A DNA stretch of 44,788 bases from Smittium mucronatum. Taxonomy: Eukaryota; Kickxellomycota; Harpellomycetes; Harpellales; Legeriomycetaceae. The notes under the pieces are model-generated. The model worked only from the letters and a program-made list of their open reading frames with translations, was not told the DNA's origin and did no database searches. The translations under genes were made by a program, and so were the position numbers. The stretch spans positions 1-44,788 of the forward strand of contig LSSL01000354.1 of assembly GCA_001953115.1 (NCBI GenBank), given 5' to 3'. Shown here one piece after another: positions 10,762 through 22,000 of the stretch; positions within the stretch are counted from its first letter, which is position 1; the number at the start of each line of letters is the position of its first letter.

Positions 10762-11191
10762 TATTCGCTTTTAAATAGAAAATATCTTCATATCGTTGAG
10801 TTTGAAAAGCCTATGTTTTATTTTTGATATGTTGCGGTTTTTAATGCAAATACTATCTATAAAAATCTTATACAGGTATCGCTCATAATTATCAATTAAT
10901 GAGATTTGATTAAAATGGGCATGAAGATTAAATAATATTAACTAAATTATTAGGTCTATTTCAATTAAATTTTCGTGAAAATCGAACTAGTAAATAATTG
11001 GTGATTCAAAAAAACAAATTAATTTTTTACTAATACTTCTTGAGCTGTTTTTATTTTATGAAACATGAATACTGAATTAAGAATTATACTATATAAGGTG
11101 CACTATATAACCTTCAATGTATTAATATGAAATAAAATAAAAACTATGCGAATAAAATATTTTTTATTCCCAATATTATTAACATTTTTTG
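10762..11191. other. 3' flank of the CRAL-TRIO gene, no gene seen
   Basis: AT-rich sequence between the stop codon and the nested transposon. It probably contains the 3' UTR and polyadenylation region; there are AATAAAA-like strings near 11,130-11,160, but none can be assigned from sequence alone. No RNA gene or open frame of note. Confidence 0.5.
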
Positions 11192-11349
11192 CGGTGACGT
11201 GACTGAAGACCTACAGAAAATTTCAACTACAAGACATTTCACTAATTTTTGTCCAATAAAAAGTCAATTGAAAAATCAACAAAAATATTTTGTTTTTACA
11301 GGATGGTATTTTTTTAATTCAGAGGTTTAATAGGTTTAAAAATTAGGCA

Positions 11350-11837
11350 AAATGCCCTGTAGGTCTTCAGTCCTTTTTTTTTTGTATCAAGAAATATTAT
11401 TGTAAGATAACGTCATTAAAAACTATACATAAAAAATATGTAAAAAAGAAAAAGTCGTATAGAAAAGACTACTATCCTAATTAAAATAAGCTCCTCTGCC
11501 GGACTACCGGCTGCGTACCTACGGGAAAAGGGCTCAATCTACCAACCGAAAACCCTACCACTGGCATTGCTTCAAGTAGGTGTATGACTGAGGTTACATG
11601 CAGTCAAGAATTAAGCTCTTTGTCAACGAAAAATACCTCATTGAAGCTACTGAGCTTCTAATCGGAGCCTACTTCTAACAGGATTAATAAAATTAGGCTC
11701 CTACCCAAACGTGGGATTGATCGACATGGCTTTCCTACAAATATCTGTTAGACGCTGACATCCGTCTGACTGTCGAACGCTGGACTAGTGCACTAGACTA
11801 TGTCTCAGCTGTGCTAAACGATCGGTTACTCCTTTTT
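11350..11837 (+). repeat. 488-bp direct repeat, copy 1, ending at the gap
   Basis: This block ends exactly where the N run begins, and its copy at 11,928-12,415 begins exactly where the run ends. I found three substitutions, two near 11,550 and one near 11,635, and no indels. The block includes MITE sequence outside the LINE plus the target-site duplication, so it is not a second LINE insertion. Overlapping contig ends left unmerged, perhaps because of heterozygosity, is the simplest reading. Confidence 0.9.
11361..11374 (+). repeat. Target-site duplication, LINE 3' side
   Basis: AGGTCTTCAGTCCT here is repeated exactly at 12,581-12,594. It abuts the T10 run at 11,374-11,383, the poly(A) tail of the minus-strand LINE; the last T is shared and therefore ambiguous. 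A third copy at 11,939-11,952 belongs to the block duplicated across the assembly gap. Confidence 0.65.
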
Positions 11838-11927
11838 NNNNNNNNNNNNNNNNNNNNNNNNNNNNNNNNNNNNNNNNNNNNNNNNNNNNNNNNNNNNNNN
11901 NNNNNNNNNNNNNNNNNNNNNNNNNNN
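11838..11927. other. Assembly gap of 90 Ns
   Basis: A run of 90 undetermined bases inside the minus-strand LINE fragment. An apparent open frame crossing it (from 11,811) is an artefact. Confidence 0.99.
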
Positions 11928-12415
11928 AAATGCCCTGTAGGTCTTCAGTCCTTTTTTTTTTGTATCAAGAAATATTATTGTAAGATAACGTCATTAAAAA
12001 CTATACATAAAAAATATGTAAAAAAGAAAAAGTCGTATAGAAAAGACTACTATCCTAATTAAAATAAGCTCCTCTGCCGGACTACCGGCTGCGTACCTAC
12101 GGGAAAAGGGCTCAATCTACCAACCGAAAAACCTACCCCTGGCATTGCTTCAAGTAGGTGTATGACTGAGGTTACATGCAGTCAAGAATTAAGCTCTTTG
12201 TCAACGAAAAATACTTCATTGAAGCTACTGAGCTTCTAATCGGAGCCTACTTCTAACAGGATTAATAAAATTAGGCTCCTACCCAAACGTGGGATTGATC
12301 GACATGGCTTTCCTACAAATATCTGTTAGACGCTGACATCCGTCTGACTGTCGAACGCTGGACTAGTGCACTAGACTATGTCTCAGCTGTGCTAAACGAT
12401 CGGTTACTCCTTTTT
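11928..12415 (+). repeat. 488-bp direct repeat, copy 2, starting at the gap
   Basis: Second copy of 11,350-11,837 at a constant offset of 578 bases. This copy continues without a break into the rest of the LINE and the right target-site duplication, so it gives the complete structure of the insertion. Confidence 0.9.
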
Positions 12416-12580
12416 CGAGATGGTCCTCCTCTGGAATCGCTGGCCTTCGAATTGCTGTGAGCTGTCTCCACTACTCCCAACCAAGAGTAGTACAACGCTG
12501 CATGAAATTTTAGTCTAATGTACTTCGAAAAGTAAATTATTAAGCCCCTAAACCACGGCAAGGTATTTCACTCATAGGGG

Positions 12581-12594
12581 AGGTCTTCAGTCCT
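12581..12594 (+). repeat. Target-site duplication, LINE 5' side
   Basis: An exact copy of the 14-base sequence at 11,361-11,374, followed by GACACCG, the outer tip of the small element's right inverted repeat. Confidence 0.65.
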
Positions 12595-12601
12595 GACACC
12601 G

Positions 12602-12960
12602 ATTTACCATTATGATGAATTGAAAATCATTTTTTTCAACCTTTAAATAAATGGTAATTATTTAAACTCTTTCGACCTAAATTTTTTTTGACTTTAATAG
12701 GTGATCTATTTATAAAAATATAAAGCATTTTTTCCCCTGCTCTTAAATAATAAATATAAACAAGTTTTACTTTATTTTTTCCGTATTAAAAATTGGTTTT
12801 AGAGTCATTAGTTTTCATAATAAACGCCCTTAAATATATTTTTTATTTTTTATAATGGTGACTTAAAGCTCTTGGAGGTATTTGACGATATAATATACTA
12901 TAAAAAACCGAATTGTGAATATTGTAAGAAACTATTCTTACACATGCATTTTTATTAAGT
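12602..12960. other. AT-rich spacer, nothing recognised
   Basis: Spacer between the nested transposon and the pol III-like region; no open frame or repeat of note. Confidence 0.5.
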
Positions 12961-13085
12961 AAAAAATTAGCTATAACAATAAGGATAAACAGAAATGAGG
13001 ATTCGCACAGGATTTACTCACAAATTCAGTCGGAGTTACGCTCAGAAGATTAAGCCGTTAACACCACTGCTCCATAACCCTATTT
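12961..13085 (-). ncRNA. Possible pol III unit: tRNA-derived SINE relic
   Basis: On the minus strand TGGAGCAGTGG (13,074-13,064) fits the tRNA A-box consensus at nearly all fixed positions. TGTGCGAATCC (13,009-12,999) fits the B box with two mismatches, about 55 bases downstream. A T6 run (12,966-12,961) could act as a pol III terminator. The flanks do not fold as acceptor or T stems, so this is not a functional tRNA. A tRNA-derived SINE or a decayed tRNA would look like this. The stretch is also more G+C rich than its neighbours. It could still be chance. Confidence 0.3.
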
Positions 13086-16000
13086 AAGCTGGGTCCTCAA
13101 TATTGTGGAAAAGAGGATGTGTATTAATTTTTATAATTTTTTATTCCTTTTTGATCTCTAGTTTTTAGTCTCGTCTCTTCTTTAGTTTTAGTCTTTTTAA
13201 ATAAATATACTTTTAGACAAATTTATCCTTGTAGCACTTAACTCTAGTCAGCGCACCCCTTTAACAGATATATATGTCATAGTGGATTTTTTCTAATCCA
13301 ATAGAGACTTTTAATATCCAATCATTTTTTTATATAAGCTTTTATTATTTTTTTCACGATGATTAGAAGGGAAATTCCTTAGTTTTTATCACAAAGAAAT
13401 AACTTTCTTTGTGAGTTTTTTATAAGGCTTATCCTCTTTATGAGTGATGTTTTTATTTCTATTTGCACGACTATTATGTCGTTTACATTTATTTTATATT
13501 TTTTTACGTCTTATTATAAAAACCAACCCATATATGATCTTCCAAAAAGGTTTGGAGTTTTACTATAAAAGGTTGAGTTTTCCCATAAAACTGAGAAAGG
13601 GATATCAAGAATTCTATTAAATATCTCATCTTATAATAATAATAAAATTATAATAAAACGCCTAAAAAATTCTTTTATTGACACAAAATAAAAAACATAG
13701 GATAAATATTTCGATTTCGTGATAAGAACCCAAACAAAATCCTAGAATAAAAAGTCTAGGTGGAGAAGTGGGAAAATCTCCGAAATATATGTAAATATTT
13801 GAAGATTTTTTTTATATACATAAAAGGTCTGAATCTCCAAATTTTTCGATGGTAAAAATTATTTATATTTATCGAGATGCTATCGAAATAATTAATATTC
13901 ATCTAAAAATAATTAAAATCTCGATTAATATTGAACATTTATTTAATAAACTGAATTTGGTTATTTTTTTATAATTTTTTTTGAATATATTTAAAACTTA
14001 GAATAAAATTATTAAAATTTACTCAAAATTCTATAATATCCTATAGAAGTTAAAAGAAAAAAAAAAGACAACTTTCTGTATATATATATATATATATCAC
14101 ATCAAAAAAAAATTAAAAATAGAATTTTTTTTCTTAAAATCAAAAGTGAATTATTGTAAACTCATAAATTGAAAATCTTTTATGAAAAAATTTAGATATA
14201 TATCAAAAAATATCCCCAATCTTAATACAATCATTAGAAAAAAGAATTTCGAGTAAGAAAGAATGTAATTATGAAAAAATTGAAAAAATTTACTTTCTAA
14301 GTGAGAAATTATTAATTCTTTGAAGTTTTTTAGCAATATCAATTTATTCGGCTTGTGTGAACTCGAATATTTGAATAGGAAATGGATATCAAGTTGATCT
14401 CACTTTCTTTAATTATTTGCGTTACCATTTTCGTATTTTTTATTAAGCTTATAAATTCTGATAAATTGAAATAAAATATCTTTATATTTATTTTTATATA
14501 TATTTTTTACTCTAAATATTCAGCGCGTAATTTTTTTTCGAAAATTTTGAAATGCAATGGAACATCAAAATTTTCAACATGGAAATAATATAAGATTAAA
14601 GTTATAACTCGTGAAAATATTAGAAAGTGAATTCTAAAAAAATTAACAAGATTTGTTCTTTGAAGAGCAGAAAACAAAAAATGTACAAAATGATCAAATA
14701 ATTTCAATTTTTGAGTTTTTATATATTAAGCTTTGAAAATTCCAAGCTTAAAAAAATTAGGAGGTTTATTTTTCCTAATATAAACCGATTAATTTTTTAT
14801 AAGTTTTATAACAAATATCTTTTCTTCATTTTTCTGAACAAATCAATATACTACATAAAATATTTTTGTACGAATTTTTTTCAAAATATAATATCCATAT
14901 TCTATACACGAAAAAGTTTTTTTTATCTGGAGCTTGAGAAATGTATTCCGTGGAATTATGATTTTAACGTCAAAAATATTTTATAACTCGTATTTATACG
15001 CAATAAATATTTCATATGACCCAACTTTCGATTTTAAAAATATCGTAATGATATTAGCCTAACATCAATTTTAAAATAATATTTTAATCCATTTATGAAA
15101 CATCTGTTCTGAAAATCTTATTATAGCTGATCCCTATTTAATCTTGAGAGTTTCGAATTTTTATAGATGTCTACTGATGCACGATTTAACCAAAATAAAA
15201 TTTATATCAGGGATTTTGAAACTCTTTTATATATTTTCTTTTTAAAAATTGGTCCCTTTTCATCCTTTAAAAATCAATTTAACTGCACATTTTTCTTATT
15301 TAAATTACTGTTTATATTTATTTTCATGATTTTACCTCCTATTAGCATGTTTTTTTTCTGAGTATTAATTGGGGTTTCAAGCTACCGATTTTCACCAATT
15401 TTTTTCGTAAATAAGGTATAAAATATATGACATTTTTCATTTTTTTAGAAAACACAATATATCACAATGATCAAATATTTATAATATATATATTTATTAA
15501 TATAGCTCATAGTTCAATTCAAACCAATAAAAATTCCAAAAATTACACTTTAATTGTTTATTAATTTACATTTAACTATTTTAAATGATAAAAAGTGATA
15601 ATTCCACAATTTTGTTAGAATTTTGAGAATTTAAAATGGAATTTGTGTATGTTTTAGTGTATGTGCTTTTATTAATATATTCACTAGAATAGTGGGGCTA
15701 TATAAACTTTAAAAATACAAATTTCTTACAAACATAAAAATCAGATCCATAAATATATACTATTTTGACAACCACGGTAAATTTTTGAAGATTTTCCGGA
15801 ATTAGCTGAACTATTTTAAATTTTGAAAAAAAGAATTTATATATATATAAATCAATTTTTTTCACTTGGGGTATTATCTTAAAGCCTATAAACCAAGTAT
15901 TTCTACATTTTTATTAGTTAATCTAATGGTTTAAACTTATAGCTGAAATGTTACGAGGTCTTAGTAAAAATCGATGGTATCTTTAATTAAATATCGGACA

Positions 16001-19000
16001 AATATTTTTTTGATAAATTTCAAAAATAATTAAATAAAGCTTTAAAAATGAATTTACGAATAAAAAAATTAGAATTTGTTATAATATACATAAATATAGA
16101 TACTAATATATATTATGGCATGTTTAGAGCTGAAAAATACATATTCATCAAAACAAAAAAGTATGTATAGTTTAGAGATTTCGTTTTAAAGTACTTGAAA
16201 TATACTGGAGAATTTTTTTATTAAACGTTTATGTTATTTAAAATTAAAAATTTACTCCATTTGTTTAAATTCTAAATCATTATTTTTATGTTTAGAGTCA
16301 TACTAAAATATTTTTTAATTTTTTTAGTTTATGAAAACTTATTTGAATTTCTTGATAATGTACATATTTTTTCTGATTAAAATGATTAAAGAAGCTACTA
16401 TTTGTTTTACTTTACCACTAAATAGTAGTTAAATGAAGTTAGTTCTTATTTTTCAATTCATAACATTTAATATATATCATATACTTTTTAATATTATTTA
16501 TCTTCCAAAGCAGAAAAAACTTTAAAGAAAGATAATATAGTAAAAATTATATATTTAGTTAATGTTTAGGCACAATTTTACACTATTTAATTATTAATAA
16601 CTTTTATTCATTTTATAATAAACCAAATTTAAAGCAGTATTTATTTATATTTATTTTTTTGGTATAAGTGAAGTCAATATTTTTAATTTATTTTCTTAAA
16701 ATAACATAATTTAATCTTCATATATTGAATTTTAACATTATTTTTGTAACTTATTTTATAGAAGATCTAAAGCTTATCATTTAAAAAAAAAGCAGATTGA
16801 ATAAAAAAGCCCATATCTTTTTCCAATTCCACTTATTAATTAAAAATAATTGGAATCAATTCAAGTTTTTCAATATATTAACTTTTTTGAAGATTAGAAA
16901 AAAAAATTTACAGGGGGTAATATAAAAAAAATCATATGTTTGAATTTCGACAGTAAATTTAATGGCTATTTATAGCTAAAATATCAAACTATTGTTGTAT
17001 TAAATACATAAATAGATATTTATATCATAAATTATATTATTTTCGTATTTTATTAGAAAAATATACACAATCATTTATTATAATTTTATTCAATTTAATA
17101 ATTATACCATTAATATTACACATTTACAATAATTATATATTTAACACTCCAAATATTTAAATGAAATTTAACAAGTTATAAAAAACATTGATATTTTAAA
17201 GGTTCCACAACTTGTAGATAAATTTAATTTTAATTCATAATTAAAAAAAATCAATAATTCCAAAAACTGAAATTCATATTGGGAATTTAATTAATTTTTA
17301 GGTATTTTTATCAGCAAAATAAACAATTTTTAATATTTTGTTGCTAATTTAGATTAATTGAATTATAATTTTTAACCATTTATTATTTAGGCCAGCAATA
17401 GAAAGAGTCAACTTTATTTAACTCCTCAAACCATTAGAACCTCACAATTCCAAATTATCTCACAAATATAACTAATCTTGGCTTTATTTGGTTATAATTT
17501 TCCAAAAAAATAAATATTAAAACCAAATACATTGAAATTTTTATAGATTTTTTAAAAGTATAATTGAGTAATTATTTTATCAAAGATGAGTACATATGGG
17601 TCGAGAAAAAAAATTGGGCGGTAATAACCACACTTGTCATTTTTTTTTATATAATATCTTACTTTTATTATAAATATATGAATATATACTAGTTTGATTT
17701 CGATTTCGATTTTGATTTCAATTTTTTTATAACAAGTTTTATTTATAAATACGATGTTTTCATTGAAAAATGCTTGATTAAGTCGGAAACATCAGTTATT
17801 TTCTCTAATTTAATTTCAAATTAATAATTAATTTATAAAATTACTTAAAATAGAACATTCTTTTAATGATTAAATAGTATTTAATACTTTTAATATTCAA
17901 TCTATATTCATCTTAAATTCTATTATAGAACCATTATTTGAAAAAAAAATGTTTTCATTAATTTTATTTATTTAGGAAATCAGTTCTATCTTATTTCATC
18001 TATTTTCTTACCCAGTTTAATCAATTTTTAGATTTTTCGATAAGAGAGAAAATATTTATCTTTATTTATCATAAATATTAAATTTATTATCAAAAAAGCT
18101 ATTGATATGGTTATATTTGATTTAATTTTTATTCTAATTTTTGTAAATACTGTGAAAATTTATGTCGCCGAACCTCAAAAAAAATGTGATTAAAATATTC
18201 TTATTTCTCTTTGATCAGTGATTTACAATAAAAAAATTAATAATTAATACTATAAAATCGAATTTTTATTGCGACATTATACATGCTTATATAGGCATAA
18301 AATTTCTATAAATTTTTTTTCTTGAATTAAAAAATAAAGTGAAGTTATATTAAATTTGTAAATGGCTTGTATTTTTTCAAAAAAGTGGTTTTTTAAAAAG
18401 TCTTTTTTTTTTAGCTATAGTAGCTTTAAAATTATTTTGAGGCTGGATTTTTAAAATTGGGGATATGTATTGTTTAATTTTGAGGTTTTAAAGTTAATCT
18501 ATAGAGAGGGGTCTAATTTATTTTAATTGAATTGGGAAGGTGATATAGAAAAAAAAACTCCTATTTCGAGATGCAAAATGGTTGTATTATGTTTTATCTT
18601 GAGGATGAATGATAATAGATAATGTGATAAAATCGGTCTAATAGTAAAATAAAAAATATAGATAAGTTTGAAAAGATGAAAAAACATCATTAAAGTTTTA
18701 ATAGGTATATATTGATTTAATGTAATTACCTCAAATCTAGCTAGGCTAATTTTAGGGGAGTTAAATAGAACAAGACATTAATTAATTTTTTATTAATAAA
18801 GTTATTTATGGTTATGGTGTAAATTAGCTAAAATTTATTTATGGTAATTATCTAAGTTTTTATCAATATTCAATTTTTCATTGTCCAAATCTTTGTGAAT
18901 TTGACCTACTTATTACACCGGTTTAACCTCCGCCCTTTTTGATAAAAAAATTTATATCAGAATTAGCCCGTTTCAATTTTGATATAAATATTTGAAATAT

Positions 19001-22000
19001 AATTATATATATCCTCATTTATTGATTTTTTATAAATATAATTTTGGCTTTTCACTAGAACTAAAGCATTTTATTTCATATTGTAATGTTTTATATCACA
19101 AAATATTTATAAAAATACTAAAAAAAATGAAAAAAATTAAATTTTTAGTTATTAAACCCTGTTAAGATGATCTAAAAATTAAGCTGATTTTTTAATATTT
19201 TTTACTTGAACTATCATATTGCTAAAATATTTTTTTTTCTCGTCGAAAAATCTCAATTTTTTAATATTGAAAAATAAATTTAAAACCTTCAAAGTACATG
19301 GATTTCCTGTCATAAATATGTTACATTAAATCGTTTAACATGGAAATATTTCCATTGATGGTTTAATTTTATCAATATCCTCTAAACTTAAATAATTTAA
19401 AATTAAAAAATTAAAAAAATTATACTGGATATTTATAAGAAAATTAATAATTATTTTTCTCGATTTTAAATTATTGAGAAATTTTGGTGTTATTTATTTG
19501 CCTAACTAAGTTTTTCTAACCAATTTTTATAAGTAGAAATTCCTTTATTCTATTCAATTAAAAAAATATAAAAATTTCCAGCTTAAGTGGTTTCCATAAT
19601 AAAAATGAGAATAAAAATTTTCGATTTTAATTGAAAAAAATTATATATTTTATAAATTGCGTGAAAATTTTAAATATGTAATTTCTATGAAGTAAAATTA
19701 TAACTATCAATAAGAATAAACAAAGTTTCTGAGAATCATTTTTCTGGAATTAATAATTTTTATCAGGATTAAAATTAATTGAAAATTTGGAATGATAATA
19801 TTTATTTATTTCCTCATTATAATTATTTTCAAAACAATAATAATTATAAACTAAATTAAGTTTAAAATATAATTAAAGACCAGCTTTTAGAATATACGTT
19901 TTCTAAAGTAAGGTGAATTTAAAAAACAAAATATATATAATTATTTATTTTTTAAGTCAAAATATGTTATTTATTAAAGCCAAAGAAATAAGTAGTATTT
20001 TTTTTATAATGTGTCAAGTTAGAATATTTTATAATCAAAATTATTAAAATACATTAATTAAAATATAATAGCTCGACTCAAATTTAAAAAAATCCAATTT
20101 AAATAGCAATAATTTAGTTATTTATTTTAATATTATATCTCTTTATGACTTTATTTGCGATCTTCGACCTGTTTTATTTGATAATTTTGTAAATTATAAA
20201 TAAAATATGTGTAAAAAGCAATAAATACGCAATGAACTTGTGATTACATAATGTTTAAACGAATAAAAAATATAATATCGGCATTGACACATGCATTATT
20301 AATTTTTATTAACTCAGTTAATATTATTAAAAAACATACCATAAAAAACATATCAAAAAATAAGCTAAGTATCATAGAAAAATTATTCATTGTAATCAAA
20401 TTTTAAAAAAAAAAAAACTTCATTTTTCGGATAGAACCTACTCGAAAATTCCAGGATTTTTCGCATTGAATTTTAAATTTATTCCAAATAAAATCTCCCA
20501 GATTTTACTTTAAGGGTTTGATAGAGTTGAAAAAAGCATTCATCAATATTTTCTTTTAATTTTTCTGGGAAAAGTTTTAAAAATATGACAAATGATCCAA
20601 TTTAATTTATTTTTAATAGATTTAATGATAACTCAATATTTTTTATACATTTTTATCTATTAATTTTAAAATGAAATTATTTTATCAAATAATACCTAAT
20701 TTCAAAGGAATTTTTCGATTATCGTAACTTTAAGTTCAGAATACTGTCATTATCAGCATCATTATATTCAATATCCTTGCTCATAGTTTTATTATATTTC
20801 TTTTCAGTCGAGCACAAATAAAAAAAGTTAATCAAAAGATGTTAAATAATTTTTTCCATTCAAATTTTTACCAAGTCGTATTCCTTAATTAGGATTTTAT
20901 TTTGAAAAAACATTTTTATATTAATTAATAATGTTTTGAAAAGTTATCCCAACCATTTCTGTATTTTTTTGAAGTTTATATATAAGTAAAATAATTATAT
21001 AAATTATTATCAGTAATTTAATTGAAAGTAAGATTAATTAAAAAATTAATTTTTACTCGATTTAAAGAATTGTGTTTTGATTTAAATTGACACAGACTTT
21101 TTTTACTATATCACTTCTCTAAAAAATAAAACTCATATTTTCATACTTAATTTGTAAATTTAAATGTAAAAAGAAGCCGTTAAAATCTACATTTATTCTA
21201 AATTGTATATAGATTATCCTGAGTTTTTATTATAATTCTTTATCAACTCTGTAAAAAAATATTGGTTTAAAAAGTATCATACGTAATATTGAGGCCCGAT
21301 TGATTATCCGACATAAAATTTAAATAAAATATATCATTTTATATTATTTAAACAGGTATTATGCGAAAAAAAGAGGATAATTTAACCGGTTTAGATGAAA
21401 ATTTCACAGAAATTTTGTGAATGTTTTAGTCTGTATTCATGAATTCGATAGGTAACTCGTATACATTAATACCAAGAACTTTTCTCCTATGAAGATTTAT
21501 TTTAACATTTTAGGGACTATATATTAATTTGCATATTGTGAAGGCTTTTCTATTAGATTGAAATGAAAAAAAAGAAATTTTTCAAGTATTTTTTTAATCA
21601 AAGTTGAAAATTCCACAGGAAAGATATTATAACTTTCTTTTAATTTTGTGAATGGAATGTAAATTGGATTTTAAAGTCTATATCATAGCTGAAAATATTT
21701 TTTCGTTCGCATAAAGTTGATATTTTGAGCAGAAAAAGTCACAATATGCCAAAATTAGGGGAATTTATAAAAAGTGGTATTCATTGATCCAATTTTTTTG
21801 AAAATATGGTTCAAATTAAAGAATTAAAAACAAATTTATATCTTTAAAAAAATATATTAACAGTATATATTTAATCACACAATAATATCTAGTATTTATT
21901 TATTATACAAAATTTATTTTGTTTATATGATTGGATTTAATCTTAATTTTCCCAAAGTTATTTCATACTTTTGTTTTATTGTGTAAAAAAAATCCCATTT

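Larger units (their letters stand above)
11374..12580 (-). mobile_element. 5'-truncated LINE insertion (minus strand)
   Basis: A retrotransposon 3' fragment inserted in minus orientation: poly(A) tail (T10 at 11,374-11,383 on the plus strand), a 3' UTR, then a broken coding region. In minus-strand translation, segments line up with the pol tail at 2-793: VETAHS and RFQRRTI with ETVNH and the WDKQRNETI region, ILLEVGSD with ILGGGGSK, and PVGTQPVVRQR with PRGMELLERQR. Stops and frameshifts make it a dead copy. It is flanked by the 14-bp duplication AGGTCTTCAGTCCT, as expected of target-primed reverse transcription. If the block around the Ns is counted once, the insertion is about 630 bp. Confidence 0.6.
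11192..12601. mobile_element. Small inverted-repeat element (MITE-like), split by a LINE
   Basis: The left terminus begins at 11,192 with CGGTGACGT and continues GACTGAAGACCTACAG (11,201-11,216). The right terminus is split. Its inner part, CTGTAGGTCTTCAGTC (11,357-11,372), is a perfect 16-bp complement of the left arm, and its outer part, TGACACCG, lies at 12,594-12,601 beyond the LINE. Rejoined at the target-site duplication, the right terminus matches the left over 25 bases with three mismatches. The original element would be about 190 bp and non-coding. I could not find a convincing target duplication for this element itself, so its superfamily is unknown. Confidence 0.55.

Noticed and set aside
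11811..12062. Open frame running through the N gap
   Set aside because: Exists only because Ns translate as X.
11350..12415. Interpreting the two 488-bp blocks as LTRs
   Set aside because: The blocks coincide with the gap edges, contain MITE sequence, a poly(A) end and LINE coding debris, and lack TG...CA ends or a primer-binding site.
12376..12561. 61-codon minus-strand frame from a TTG
   Set aside because: Part of the dead LINE fragment; similarity to the pol tail requires switching frames, so it is not a gene.
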